A stretch of 37,764 nucleotides of DNA from Glycomyces algeriensis (GCF_027622855.1 NZ_JAPZVR010000012.1:84542-122305); one strand, 5' to 3'; positions 15,517-23,782 are shown, counted from the first letter of the stretch. The notes: generated from the letters alone by a model not told the origin. Numbers and translations are program-made.

Positions 15517-16356
15517 GTGTTCGACGACAAACGCGCGACGCGGCGCGCCCTGGCCCTCGGCGCGGCCGGACTCCTCGCCCTCGCCGGCTGCGGCACCGAC
15601 GACGCCGCAGCGGAGGAGCAGATCACGGTGCCTGAAGACGCGGGCGTCGAGGAGCTCCAGGTCGAAGTCCTCGAGACCTTCGACCACGACGCGACCTCCT
15701 TCACCCAGGGCCTCCAGCTCGCCGAGCACCCCGAGCACGGCACCGTCCTCTACGAGAGCGCCGGACTCTACGGCGAGTCGGACGTCCGGATCACCGACCC
15801 CGCCACCGGCGCTGTGCTCGCCTCCCAGGACCTCCCGGCCGACCAGTTCGCCGAAGGGCTCACCCTCACGGACGACTCGATCTGGCAGATCACCTGGCAG
15901 GAGCATGTGGCCCACCGGCGGGACCCGGTCACGCTCGACATCGTCGAAAGCGTCCAGTACGAAGGCGAAGGCTGGGGCATCTGCTTTGACGGCGAACAGC
16001 TCGTCATGAGCGACGGCTCCTCGACGCTGACGTTCCGCGACCCGGTCACGTTCGAGGAGACCGGCACCGTCGAGGTCGCGCTCGAGGGCGAGCCGGTCTT
16101 CCAGATCAACGAGCTCGAGTGCACCGGCGGCCAGGTCTGGGCCAATCTCTGGCAGACCGACCAGATCGTGCGCATCGACCCCGCCACCGGCGAGGTCGGC
16201 GCGGTCGTCGACGCCGCCGGCCTGCTCCCGCCCGAAGAGGCCGGCGGCGCCGACGTCCTCAACGGCATCGCCGCGGCCGAGGAGGAAGGCACCTTCTACG
16301 TCACCGGCAAGCTCTGGCCCAAGCTCTACCTGGTGCGGTTCACACCGGTCCGATAA
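15517..16356 (+). CDS. Glutaminyl-peptide cyclotransferase (plant-type) lipoprotein
   Basis: A 279-aa Glu_cyclase_2 family protein. It converts N-terminal glutamine to pyroglutamate, by family knowledge, with a five-bladed beta-propeller fold. Signature segments are TSFTQGLQL, FAEGLTL, QITWQEHVAH, GEGWGICFDG, INELEC, VWANLWQTDQIVRIDP, LNGIAA and TGKLWPKLYLVRF. The N terminus has RR followed by a hydrophobic stretch and the lipobox LAGC with Cys at residue 25, so it is an extracytoplasmic lipoprotein. The start chosen is GTG at 15517 because GGAG lies 9 nt upstream; ATG at 15508 (3 residues longer) abuts that GGAG and is a weaker ribosome site. It is monocistronic and followed closely by a GNAT gene. 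Confidence 0.88.
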   Translation: MFDDKRATRRALALGAAGLLALAGCGTDDAAAEEQITVPEDAGVEELQVEVLETFDHDATSFTQGLQLAEHPEHGTVLYESAGLYGESDVRITDPATGAVLASQDLPADQFAEGLTLTDDSIWQITWQEHVAHRRDPVTLDIVESVQYEGEGWGICFDGEQLVMSDGSSTLTFRDPVTFEETGTVEVALEGEPVFQINELECTGGQVWANLWQTDQIVRIDPATGEVGAVVDAAGLLPPEEAGGADVLNGIAAAEEEGTFYVTGKLWPKLYLVRFTPVR

Positions 16357-16396
16357 CGCAGTGCGGCCGGGCCGCGTCCATGGCAGCATTCGGGCC

Positions 16397-16906
16397 ATGA
16401 CGCCGACCCTGCGCACCGAGCGCCTCGTCCTCGACCCGTACGTCCCCGCCGACGAAGAGGACTTCGTCGCGCTCTTCGGCGACACACGCGTCTCGCAGTG
16501 GATGGGCGACGGACCCGAGCCCGAGGAGGCCAACCGGGCGCTGTTCCACCGCGTCTTCACGCACGTCTACGACACCGGTAAGTTCGACGTGTGGGCCGTG
16601 CGCGAGGACGGCGACCTCATCGGCCACGCCGAGATCAAGCCGACCGAGGAGTCCGGCGGCCATGAGCTCATCTACGCCCTCGCCCACCGCGCCTGGGGCC
16701 GCGGCCTCGGCACCGAGCTGGCGCAGGCGATCATCGACTACGGCTTCGACCGCCTCGGTCTGGACGCCGTGCACGCCACCGTCGCCGACCAGAACACCGG
16801 CTCGCTCGCCGTCATGAAGAAGCTCGGCTTCGAGCATGTGCGCGACAAGCCCGAGGACGACGGCTCCGTCACGAAGGTGCTCACCCTGAAGCGCCCGAGC
16901 GCGTAG
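16397..16906 (+). CDS. GNAT family N-acetyltransferase (RimJ/RimL-like)
   Basis: A 169-aa GNAT of the RimJ/RimL ribosomal-protein or small-molecule acetyltransferase type. It opens with LRTERLVLDPYVPADEEDF, has the acetyl-CoA pyrophosphate loop in HRAWGRGLGTELAQAI (~95-110), and the final VADQNTGSLAVMKKLGFEHV motif typical of this branch. The acceptor substrate cannot be predicted. The start ATG at 16397 lies 40 nt after the glutaminyl cyclase stop and lacks a strong SD. It is probably either cotranscribed with the preceding gene or expressed alone; no terminator was seen between them. Confidence 0.88.
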   Translation: MTPTLRTERLVLDPYVPADEEDFVALFGDTRVSQWMGDGPEPEEANRALFHRVFTHVYDTGKFDVWAVREDGDLIGHAEIKPTEESGGHELIYALAHRAWGRGLGTELAQAIIDYGFDRLGLDAVHATVADQNTGSLAVMKKLGFEHVRDKPEDDGSVTKVLTLKRPSA

Positions 16907-16992
16907 GGAACTGCACACTCACCGTCCTCAGTGAACGGACCGCCGCCGAATCGGGAATTGCGCGGGAGGTGCGGGTAGGCCATGATGAGGTC

Positions 16993-18156
16993 ATGGCCAT
17001 CACACCCCTGGACCGATTGCTGGAGTACAAGATGCACCTCTTGACCGACTCCCGGCAGCCCCGCGCCTACGCCACCTGGTGGCAGGACCTCACCACCGCG
17101 GCCCTCTCCGCGTGGTTCTTCGGCGGCCTCATCCTCGACGTCACCGCCCACGCCCGCGGCTGGGCCGAATCGTTCTTCACCTGGTGGCACCTGGCGTTCT
17201 ACACCGGATTCTTCGCCACCGCCGCCTGGATCGCCTGGATCGCCGTCCGCGCCCACCGCGCCGAAGGCCGCACCGGCATGGCCGCCGTCCCCCACGGCTA
17301 CGGCCCCGCCGTCATCGGCATCCCGCTCTTCCTCGCCTCCGGCATCGCCGACATGATCTGGCACGAAGTGCTCGGGGTCGAGACGAACCTTGCGATCCTC
17401 TTCAGCCCCTCGCACCTCACCCTCGCCGTCGGCGGCGTCCTCATCGTCGCCGCGCCGCTCCTCTCGGCCTGGCGCCGCGCCGTGCTCGCGGCCGAACCCG
17501 AGCCGATCCCGCTCGAAGCGCGCATGGCCGCCCCGGCGCTCTCCTTGGGCTACATCACGACCGCACTCGTGCTGTTCCTCGCCTACCTCGTGCCGCACAC
17601 GAACTCGCCGTTCGCCGTCGCGGCGGCCCTGGAGGGCCCTAACGTCTTCGAGGGCTTCCCGGTGGCGGGCATCGTGTTCACCACGGTGCTGGTGCTCGCG
17701 CTGGCGGTCCTCATGACCGGCCGGTTCCGGCTGCCCCTGGGATTCTTCACGGTGGCGTTCGCGTACCCGGCGCTGATGGCCGGCGCGTACTCGGGCTTCG
17801 AGTACGGCGGGTACGTGTGGATCTTCCTGCTCTCGGGCGCGTGGCTCGACTTCCTGGTCTGGCTCATCCGGCCCGAGCTGCGCCGCCGCCGCGACCTGCT
17901 CGTGCTCGCCGGGGCCTGGGCGGTGCCGATCTGGGCCGCGTTCCTCATCGCGACGGGCGCCGCCACCGGCGTGTGGCCCGCCGCGGAGATCGGCCTCGGC
18001 GCCCCGCTCGTCGCGGCCGCCGTCGGCGGCCTGTTCATGCTGGTGGTCCAGCCCGAGCGGCGCGACGCGGTGCGCACGGTGCCCGTCGAGCCCTCCCCGT
18101 TCGACGACGTGATCGCCCGCGCGAAGGCGATGACCGCCAACAAGCCCGCGGAGTAG
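16993..18156 (+). CDS. Histidine-rich polytopic membrane protein of unknown function
   Basis: A 387-aa integral membrane protein with about 10-11 hydrophobic segments. Conserved-looking polar residues lie inside or at the edges of the helices: LDVTAHARG (D49, H53), FFTWWHLAFYTGF (H66), GIADMIWHEVLG (D120, H124) and LFSPSHL (H141). Such paired His/Asp positions in membrane helices suggest a metal, heme or quinone site, but no named family was recognised and no function is assigned. The start ATG at 16993 (MAITPLDRLL) is chosen because it begins the clean reading; GTG at 16969 and ATG at 17029 are alternatives, and the local SD is poor. A strong hairpin follows the stop. Confidence 0.8.
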   Translation: MAITPLDRLLEYKMHLLTDSRQPRAYATWWQDLTTAALSAWFFGGLILDVTAHARGWAESFFTWWHLAFYTGFFATAAWIAWIAVRAHRAEGRTGMAAVPHGYGPAVIGIPLFLASGIADMIWHEVLGVETNLAILFSPSHLTLAVGGVLIVAAPLLSAWRRAVLAAEPEPIPLEARMAAPALSLGYITTALVLFLAYLVPHTNSPFAVAAALEGPNVFEGFPVAGIVFTTVLVLALAVLMTGRFRLPLGFFTVAFAYPALMAGAYSGFEYGGYVWIFLLSGAWLDFLVWLIRPELRRRRDLLVLAGAWAVPIWAAFLIATGAATGVWPAAEIGLGAPLVAAAVGGLFMLVVQPERRDAVRTVPVEPSPFDDVIARAKAMTANKPAE

Positions 18157-18161
18157 CGAAC

Positions 18162-18186
18162 GGCCCCGGCGCACTGCGCCGGGGCC
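18162..18186. terminator. Bidirectional hairpin between convergent genes
   Basis: GGCCCCGGCGC (18162-18172) pairs perfectly with GCGCCGGGGCC (18176-18186) around a 3-base ACT loop. It lies between the stops of the membrane-protein gene (18156) and the kinase gene (18192). There is no U-run, which is common for actinobacterial terminators. Confidence 0.75.
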
Positions 18187-18191
18187 CTCGC

Positions 18192-19124
18192 TCACTCGTT
18201 CAGCGCCGCAAGGCTTTCGGTCATCAGCTCCGCGGAGATGAGGGCCGTACTCGTGCCCTTGGTGCGGCACGCGTACGCGCCCGCGACGCGGCCCGCGTCG
18301 ATGGCGGCGGCGAGGTCGCCGCCCTGGGCCCGCGCCCAAAGCAGGCCCGAGACGAACGCGTCGCCCGCGCCGTTGGAGTCGACGGGGGACCAGTCGGCCC
18401 ACGCCGGGACCGCCGCGCCGAGCTGGGCGACCGGGTCGATCGCGTCGTAGTGCTCGAGGGACCCGCCGCGTTCGAGGACGTACCCGCCGTGCTCGCCGTC
18501 CGTGGCGATCACGACCGCGGCGCGGCCGTTGTCGAGGATCCAGCGCATCGCCTTCTCCGGGTCGCCGCCGAGCTTCGCGGCGGAGAGGGTCACGAGGTCG
18601 GCGCGCAGGGCGAAGGCCTTCTGGTGCTCGGCCTCGCCGTCCCAGCCGTGCAGGTCGGTCGAGACGGTCACGCCCTCGGGGATCGCGGTCAGGACGTCCC
18701 TGGTGTGGTTGGGGATCGAGACGTGGACGTGCTTGGCCTCGGCGACGTGCGGGCCGAAGAACTCGGCGGGCATGCGCAGATCGGCGTCGTGGCGGTAGTC
18801 GTAGAAGGAGTAGCGGCGCCCGGCGGCGTCGACGAGGTTGACCGATCGCGAGGTCCCGTTGGGGGAGATGAGGTGCCGGAAGTCGAGGCCGTGCCGCTCG
18901 TAGTGGCCGAGGACCAGCCGGCCCTGCTCGTCGTCGCCTATGTAGTCGATGAACCGGGTGGCGAGCCCGAGGTGGAGGCAGCCGAGCGCGACCCCGTTGC
19001 CGGTGTGGGCCACGTAGTCGTGGATCGGTTCCACGCCGAGCGAGTCGCCGTCCCCGATGGCGATCTCGGGGACGCGCACGATGGTGTCGACGCCGACGCC
19101 GCCCACGACCAGGATGTCGAGCAT
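18192..19124 (-). CDS. PfkB-family carbohydrate/nucleoside kinase
   Basis: A 310-aa ribokinase/PfkB-fold kinase. The N-terminal ILVVGGVGVDTIV begins the Rossmann-like fold, with a substrate-binding GNGVALGCLHLG segment at ~42-53 and signature DSNGAGDAFVSGLL at ~249-262, containing the catalytic base Asp255 and anion-hole GAGD. It phosphorylates a sugar or nucleoside with ATP; the specific substrate is not readable. The length is standard. The start ATG at 19124 has AAAGGAAG 7 nt upstream. A TGCAA-N4-TTGCA palindrome and additional TTGCAGG repeats in the leader suggest repression by a LacI/DeoR-like sugar regulator encoded elsewhere. The neighbouring membrane-protein gene upstream on the same strand could be a transport partner, but this is unproven. 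Confidence 0.9.
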   Translation of the reverse strand: MLDILVVGGVGVDTIVRVPEIAIGDGDSLGVEPIHDYVAHTGNGVALGCLHLGLATRFIDYIGDDEQGRLVLGHYERHGLDFRHLISPNGTSRSVNLVDAAGRRYSFYDYRHDADLRMPAEFFGPHVAEAKHVHVSIPNHTRDVLTAIPEGVTVSTDLHGWDGEAEHQKAFALRADLVTLSAAKLGGDPEKAMRWILDNGRAAVVIATDGEHGGYVLERGGSLEHYDAIDPVAQLGAAVPAWADWSPVDSNGAGDAFVSGLLWARAQGGDLAAAIDAGRVAGAYACRTKGTSTALISAELMTESLAALNE

Positions 19125-19137
19125 GTGTTTGCTTCCT

Positions 19138-19176
19138 TTGCAAGAATTTGCAGGTTTGTTCGGAATTGATTGCAGG
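19138..19176. promoter_or_regulatory. Operator-like TTGCARG repeats upstream of PfkB kinase
   Basis: Three plus-strand copies occur: TTGCAAG (19138-19144), TTGCAGG (19148-19154) and TTGCAGG (19170-19176), spaced 10 and 22 bp, about one and two helical turns. The first two also form the inverted repeat TGCAA-GAAT-TTGCA (19139-19152). The cluster abuts the kinase ribosome-binding site, a location that would allow repression. Confidence 0.5.
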
Positions 19177-19214
19177 ACTCGACCTTAGGTCGGGTCCCGC
19201 AATCGGTCAAGCCC

Positions 19215-20327
19215 CTATCGGACCACTCCCGTGTCGACCTTGCCCCGCCGGATCGCGTAGGCGAAGGTCGCCGCGCCGAGGGCGGGGCCCCACAGCCAGA
19301 ACGGGAACGACCAGATCAGCTCGGGCGCGTCCTGGCGGATCCCCAACGCCGCCATCGGCACCGCCATGAACGTGAACAGCCCGGCCATGATCGCCCCGGG
19401 GATGATCGCGATCATCGGCGGCACCGGGCGGCCCTTGAGGGCGAACATCCAGAACGGCCAGCGCTCGCCCCACCGCTGGGTCAGGCCCAGGCAGAGGACG
19501 CCGCCGCCGAGTGCGGCGAAGCCGAGGAGCAGCCCCCAGATCCGGGTCTCGAGCGGGAAGTCCTCGCCGACCGGGCCGCCCGCGTAGGCCCACGGGGTCA
19601 GCCAGCTCATGCGCACCAGCCCGTAGGGGAGGGCGCAGGCGAAGGCGATCCAGGCGGCGGTCCGGCCCCACTTCGCGGCGCGTTCGGGGGCGAGCCACTC
19701 GGCCGCGGGCTCGCCGTCGCGGCGCTGCATGAGCAGCTGCATGGTGAGCGCGGTCCAGATGACGGCCCCCGCGACGGTCCAGATCTGCGAGAAGAAGTAG
19801 CCGCCGATGCCGACCATGGTGCTGCCGAGTTCTTTCGCGAACCCGGCGACGGCGGCGTAGTCGACGATCCCGGTGACGCCGAGGGCGACGAGGATCGCGG
19901 CGATCACGGCGGCGGTGACGAGGCGGGCGGTCGTGCCGCGGGCCACGAGGACCGGGACGACCACGGCGGCGATCGGAATGAGGAACGCGCACAGGTAACC
20001 GGCGAGCGAGATCGGCGCGATGGTGGTCAGCAGCAGCCCGAAGACCGCGGCGTAGAGCGCGGTGAGCGGCCAGAGCCGCGTTCGGACCCTGCTGATGAGG
20101 AGCCCGCCGAGTCCGGCGGCGATGAGCGCGGCGGGCGCGATCCAGTCGGGAAGCGCTGCGGGGAGCGGGATCGTGGGCTCGTAGAGGTCGTGCGAATACG
20201 GGCCGCTCTCGGGGTCGAGGAGCTGCCACAGGCCGAACGGCAGGGCCAGGAGCGACCAGAGGAAGGCGGCGAGCACGGTCGTCCGTGCGAGGCGGGTGGG
20301 CCGGCGGAGCGGCGTTCGCGTTGTCAT
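19215..20327 (-). CDS. Polytopic membrane protein of unknown function
   Basis: A 370-aa integral membrane protein with roughly ten hydrophobic segments, e.g. VLAAFLWSLLALPFGLWQLL, WIAPAALIAAGLGGLLI, LTALYAAVFGLLLTTIAPI and AIIPGAIMAGLFTFMAVPMA. Small Trp/Gly/Pro-rich loops such as FWMFALKGRPVPP and WSFPFWLWGPALGAATFAY resemble other uncharacterised actinobacterial membrane proteins, but no transporter family motif was recognised. The start ATG at 20327 (MTTRTPLRRP) gives a positively charged cytoplasmic N terminus before the first helix; the reading frame upstream is in GC-rich noncoding DNA. It lies 90 bp upstream of the PfkB kinase on the same strand; the intervening repeats argue for a separate kinase promoter. 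Confidence 0.78.
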   Translation of the reverse strand: MTTRTPLRRPTRLARTTVLAAFLWSLLALPFGLWQLLDPESGPYSHDLYEPTIPLPAALPDWIAPAALIAAGLGGLLISRVRTRLWPLTALYAAVFGLLLTTIAPISLAGYLCAFLIPIAAVVVPVLVARGTTARLVTAAVIAAILVALGVTGIVDYAAVAGFAKELGSTMVGIGGYFFSQIWTVAGAVIWTALTMQLLMQRRDGEPAAEWLAPERAAKWGRTAAWIAFACALPYGLVRMSWLTPWAYAGGPVGEDFPLETRIWGLLLGFAALGGGVLCLGLTQRWGERWPFWMFALKGRPVPPMIAIIPGAIMAGLFTFMAVPMAALGIRQDAPELIWSFPFWLWGPALGAATFAYAIRRGKVDTGVVR

Positions 20328-20643
20328 GCATACAGACTCGCGGCTTCCCGGGCCCGGCCCCTCCCGCGAGCGGGCGAGCGGGCTCCCCTTGCGGGGGCTT
20401 CCGCGCTCCCCCTCCCGGGGGAGCCGCCCCCGGGGGAGGACGGCCCGAACGTCGCTGGGCGGCAACACGGACGACCTGCGATTGCAATACCTGTACGAGA
20501 AGGTCACGGACTCATCACGAACTGGACGGGGTGTGGTCACGACCCCTGCCAACAGGTTCCCCACTGCCATAGTGTGTAACTCGGATCACGCAAACCTCCA
20601 ATCTCTGCCGCGTGTCCTCTCGAACAGCAAACTAGGAGCAACC
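20328..20643. promoter_or_regulatory. Divergent intergenic region upstream of the ABC receptor gene
   Basis: This 316-base region has no supportable gene. The half nearer the membrane-protein gene is a run of GC-rich hairpins, including GCTCCCCC/GGGGGAGC at ~20405-20423 and further C/G-rich repeats. The half nearer the receptor gene is less GC-rich and probably holds its promoter; CATAGTGTG at ~20568 is a possible -10 with no clear -35. AGGAG at ~20634-20638 is the receptor-gene ribosome-binding site. Confidence 0.45.
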
Positions 20644-21888
20644 ATGTCTCGCTTTCCCCGAGCTCTGCTGGCAGTGGCCACAGCGGGTATCACAGCGCTC
20701 TCACTCACCGCGTGCGGCGACGATTCCGACTCCGGCGGCGGCGCCGACTGCGAAAGCGACGGCTTGAAGATCGGCACGATCCTGCCGCAGACGGGCTCCC
20801 TCGCCTTCCTCGGCCCGCCCGAATTCGCCGGCGTCGACCTCGCCATCCAGGAGATCAACGAGGCCGGCGGCGTACTCGGCTGCGACGCCTCGGTCATCCA
20901 CCAGGACTCGGGCGACACCACCTCGCCCATCGCCAGCGAATCGGCGGACGCGCTCATCCGCCAGGGCGTCCACACCGTCATCGGCGCCGCCTCCTCCAGC
21001 GTGTCGCTCAGCTTCATCGACAAGCTCTACCAGGAGGGGATCGTCCAGATCTCCCCGGCGAACACCTCGCCCGAGTTCACCACCTACGCGAACGGCGACT
21101 ACTACTTCCGCACGGCCCCTTCGGACATCCTCCAGGGCCGCGTCCTCGCCGACACGATCATCCAGGACGGGCACGAGAAGATCATCATCCTCGCGCTCCA
21201 GGACTCCTACGGCACGGGCCTGGCCGACGCCGTGGCCCAGAACTTCACCGACTTCGGCGGTGAGGTCATCGACACGATCGTCTACGACCCGGCCGCCACC
21301 GAGTTCTCCGCCGAGGCCGGCCAGGTGGCCGACTCCGGCGCCGACGCGGTCGTCCTCATCACCTTCAACGAGATCGTGAACCTCGCTCCCGCGCTCGCCG
21401 AAGAGAACATGAGCGCCCAGGACCTCGGCTGGTACTTCGTCGACGGCAACCTCTCCAACTACGGCGACCAGTTCCCCGAGGGCTTCCTCGACGGCGCCAA
21501 GGGCACCTACCCCGGCGCCGACACCGCCGCCATCCAGGAGCGCCTCCTCGAGGTCGACCCCGAGCTGACCGACTTCACGTACGGCCCCGAGTCCTACGAC
21601 GCCACCGTGCTCGCGGCCCTGGCCGCACTCCAGGGCGGCGAGGTCGACTCCGAGGTCATCAAGGACAACCTGATCGACGTCAGCCGCGAGGGCACCAAGT
21701 GCAACGGCTACACCGAATGCGCCGACCTCCTGGCGGACGGCGAGGACATCGACTACGAGGGCTACTCCGGCCCCATCGAGTTCTCCCCTGAGGGCGACGT
21801 CTCCGCCGCCACCATCGGCGTCTTCCAGTACAAGGCCGACAACACCTTCGAGAACCTCGGCTACACGTTCGGCGACCTCGAAGAGTAA
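20644..21888 (+). CDS. Branched-chain amino acid-type ABC transporter receptor lipoprotein
   Basis: A 414-aa periplasmic-binding-protein-like I receptor (Peripla_BP_6/LivJ type). The signal ends in lipobox LTAC with Cys24, followed by a Gly/Asp/Ser linker. The ligand domain starts LKIGTILPQTGSLAFLGPPEFAGVDLAIQEINEAGG and continues DTTSPIASESADALI, IGAASSSVSLSFID, QISPANTSPEFT and YYFRTAPSDILQG, all typical of Liv receptors. Cys pairs in GTKCNGYTECADLL and ADCESDG may form disulphides. The ligand may be branched-chain or other amino acids, amides or urea-like compounds. The start ATG at 20644 follows AGGAGCAACC. It is convergent with livHMGF, which lack their own receptor gene, so this is the probable receptor of that importer. 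Confidence 0.92.
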   Translation: MSRFPRALLAVATAGITALSLTACGDDSDSGGGADCESDGLKIGTILPQTGSLAFLGPPEFAGVDLAIQEINEAGGVLGCDASVIHQDSGDTTSPIASESADALIRQGVHTVIGAASSSVSLSFIDKLYQEGIVQISPANTSPEFTTYANGDYYFRTAPSDILQGRVLADTIIQDGHEKIIILALQDSYGTGLADAVAQNFTDFGGEVIDTIVYDPAATEFSAEAGQVADSGADAVVLITFNEIVNLAPALAEENMSAQDLGWYFVDGNLSNYGDQFPEGFLDGAKGTYPGADTAAIQERLLEVDPELTDFTYGPESYDATVLAALAALQGGEVDSEVIKDNLIDVSREGTKCNGYTECADLLADGEDIDYEGYSGPIEFSPEGDVSAATIGVFQYKADNTFENLGYTFGDLEE

Positions 21889-21906
21889 GCAGCAGTAGGC
21901 AAGACA

Positions 21907-21951
21907 AAGGCGATGCCCCTCGGGACCACAGGACCCGAGGGGCATCGCCTT
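21907..21951. terminator. Perfect 18-bp bidirectional terminator hairpin
   Basis: AAGGCGATGCCCCTCGGG (21907-21924) pairs without mismatch with CCCGAGGGGCATCGCCTT (21934-21951) around a 9-nt loop. It lies 18 nt after the receptor stop, with livF ending at 21990 on the other strand. An AA/TT pair at each end gives short U-rich ends in both directions. It most likely ends both transcripts. Confidence 0.92.
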
Positions 21952-21989
21952 ATCCGTGTTCTAGCGAGCGGTGCCCGCGGACGCTGACG

Positions 21990-22826
21990 TCAACTTGCCC
22001 GGCCCAGCGTCCCCAGGTACAGCTCGACCACCTTCGGATCGTCGATGAGGCTCGCACCAGGACCGGTGTAGGCACTGCGGCCCTGGTCCAGCACGTAGCC
22101 CCGGTCGCAGATCTGGAGGCACCGCCGAGCGTTCTGCTCGACCATGACCACCGTGACCCCGGTCTGGTTGATCTGCTTGGTGTTGAAGAAGACCTCGTCC
22201 TGCATCGCCGGGGACAGCCCCGCCGACGGCTCGTCCAGCAGCAGCACCGTGGGCTCCATCATGAGCGCCCGGCCCATCGCCACCATCTGCCGCTCGCCGC
22301 CCGAGAGCGAACCGGCGCGCTGCGCGCGCCGCTCGCCCAGGATCGGGAAGAGGTCAACCACGAACCCGAACCGCTCCCTGAACGCCTTGGGCCGCAGGAA
22401 CACCCCCATCTCGAGGTTCTCCTCCACGGTGAGCGCCGCGAACACGTTGTTCGTCTGCGGCACGAACCCCACGCCCAGCGGCACCAGCTGGTGCGCCTTC
22501 CGGTTCGTGATGTCCTCCCCCCGCAGGGTCACCTTGCCCGAGGTCACCCCGACGAGCCCGAACATCGCCTTCAGCAGGGTCGACTTCCCGGCCCCGTTCG
22601 GGCCGATGATGCCCACCAGCTCGCCCTCGTTCGCGTACAGGTCCGTGCCGTTCAGGATCGACACGCCCGGCAGGTAGCCGGCCTCCACCTCGTCGGCGCG
22701 CAGCAGCGCCTCCTGCGAGGCGGCCAGGTGCCCCTCGCGGGAGCACACCTCCGTGTCGGAGTCCGGCACCGCCTCCAAAGGCGCGCCTGTCGGTCCGATG
22801 CCGACCGCAGTCTCGTTGTCGCTCAT
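21990..22826 (-). CDS. livF: LivF-type ABC transporter ATPase
   Basis: A 278-aa ABC ATPase of the LivF class. Walker A GPNGAGKST is at ~75-83, signature LSGGERQMVAMGRAL, Walker B TVLLLDEPSAGLSP, and the LivF-typical VVMVEQNARR replaces the usual His switch segment. An N-terminal extension of ~40 acidic residues (EAVPDSDTEVCSREG) precedes the domain, whereas canonical LivF begins almost directly. The start ATG at 22826 has AGGAG 5-6 nt upstream. It is the last gene of the livHMGF operon, 8 nt after livG. It powers import with LivG as a heterodimer. Confidence 0.93.
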   Translation of the reverse strand: MSDNETAVGIGPTGAPLEAVPDSDTEVCSREGHLAASQEALLRADEVEAGYLPGVSILNGTDLYANEGELVGIIGPNGAGKSTLLKAMFGLVGVTSGKVTLRGEDITNRKAHQLVPLGVGFVPQTNNVFAALTVEENLEMGVFLRPKAFRERFGFVVDLFPILGERRAQRAGSLSGGERQMVAMGRALMMEPTVLLLDEPSAGLSPAMQDEVFFNTKQINQTGVTVVMVEQNARRCLQICDRGYVLDQGRSAYTGPGASLIDDPKVVELYLGTLGRAS

Positions 22827-22834
22827 GTCGTCTC

Positions 22835-23782
22835 CTAACGCTGAGCCGCGTCGTGGTGGGCGCCCAGATAGGCGTCGATGACCCGCCGGTCCGCCGAGAT
22901 CTGGTCCGGCGTGCCCTCCGTGATGAGCTGACCGGCCGCCATCACCGCGACCCAGTCCGCGATCTCGTGGACCATGTCCATGTCGTGCTCGACGAACAGG
23001 ACCGTCATCCCCTCCTCGCGCAGGTTCTTGATGTGCTCCAGCAGGGTCTGCTTCAGGGCCGGGTTCACCCCGGCCATCGGCTCGTCGAGCATCACCATCT
23101 TCGGGTCGAGCATGAGCGCGCGGGCCATCTCCAGCAGCTTGCGCTGGCCGCCGGAGAGCTCCCCGGCGTAGTCCTCGCGCTTGTCGATGAGCTTGAACCG
23201 CTCCAGCAGCTCCATCGCCTTGGCCCGGTTCGCCGCCTCCTGCGCCTTCCACAGGGGCGGGATCAGGCCGGCCCAGAAGCGCTCGCCGATCTGGTCGGCG
23301 GCCCCGATGAGCATGTTGTCCATGACGCTCATCCGGGTGAGTGCCTTCGTCAACTGGAACGTGCGGACCATGCCCGCCCGCGCCACCTGGTACGAGCGCA
23401 TCCGGTCGGCGCGGCGGCCGTCGAACACCCACTCGCCCCGGCTCGGCCGGTCGAAACCGGTGAGCAGGTTGAAGAACGTGGTCTTGCCCGCGCCGTTGGG
23501 CCCGATGAGGGCGGTGATGGTGCCCCGCTGGACCTCCAGGTGCGCCACGTCGACGGCCACCAGGCCGCCGAAGGCCCGGCGCACGCCGGTGGCGTTGAGG
23601 ATCGCGTCCTGTTTCGGCGCACCGGGTTCGGGCCGCACGTCCGCCAGCGACGCGCGCGCCGCGGCGATGCCCGCCCTGGCGTTCTTGTCCTCGGCGGGCG
23701 GTGCGGCCGCTTCGGCCTCCGGCGCTTCCCCGGACTGCGTTTCGTCGAATGGTGCTTCGTCGGGCTGCGCTTTATCTGACAT
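22835..23782 (-). CDS. livG: LivG-type ABC transporter ATPase
   Basis: A 315-aa ABC ATPase of the LivG class. Walker A GPNGAGKTT is at ~94-102, followed by FFNLLTGFDRPSRGEWVFDG, VRTFQLTKALTRMSVMDNML, signature LSGGQRKLLEMARAL, Walker B MVMLDEPMAGVNP and the switch FVEHDMDMV. These are all standard LivG features. A ~60-residue N-terminal extension rich in Glu, Ala and Pro has no counterpart in classical LivG (~255 aa). The start ATG at 23782 overlaps the end of livM by 11 bp, so the extension is translated only if this start is used; the next candidates would lie inside the low-complexity part. Its SD is weak, consistent with coupling to livM. Confidence 0.92.
   Translation of the reverse strand: MSDKAQPDEAPFDETQSGEAPEAEAAAPPAEDKNARAGIAAARASLADVRPEPGAPKQDAILNATGVRRAFGGLVAVDVAHLEVQRGTITALIGPNGAGKTTFFNLLTGFDRPSRGEWVFDGRRADRMRSYQVARAGMVRTFQLTKALTRMSVMDNMLIGAADQIGERFWAGLIPPLWKAQEAANRAKAMELLERFKLIDKREDYAGELSGGQRKLLEMARALMLDPKMVMLDEPMAGVNPALKQTLLEHIKNLREEGMTVLFVEHDMDMVHEIADWVAVMAAGQLITEGTPDQISADRRVIDAYLGAHHDAAQR

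Noticed and set aside
20400-20440. GC-rich repeats as a CRISPR or REP array
   Set aside because: Short imperfect C/G-rich hairpins without regular unit length or spacers.
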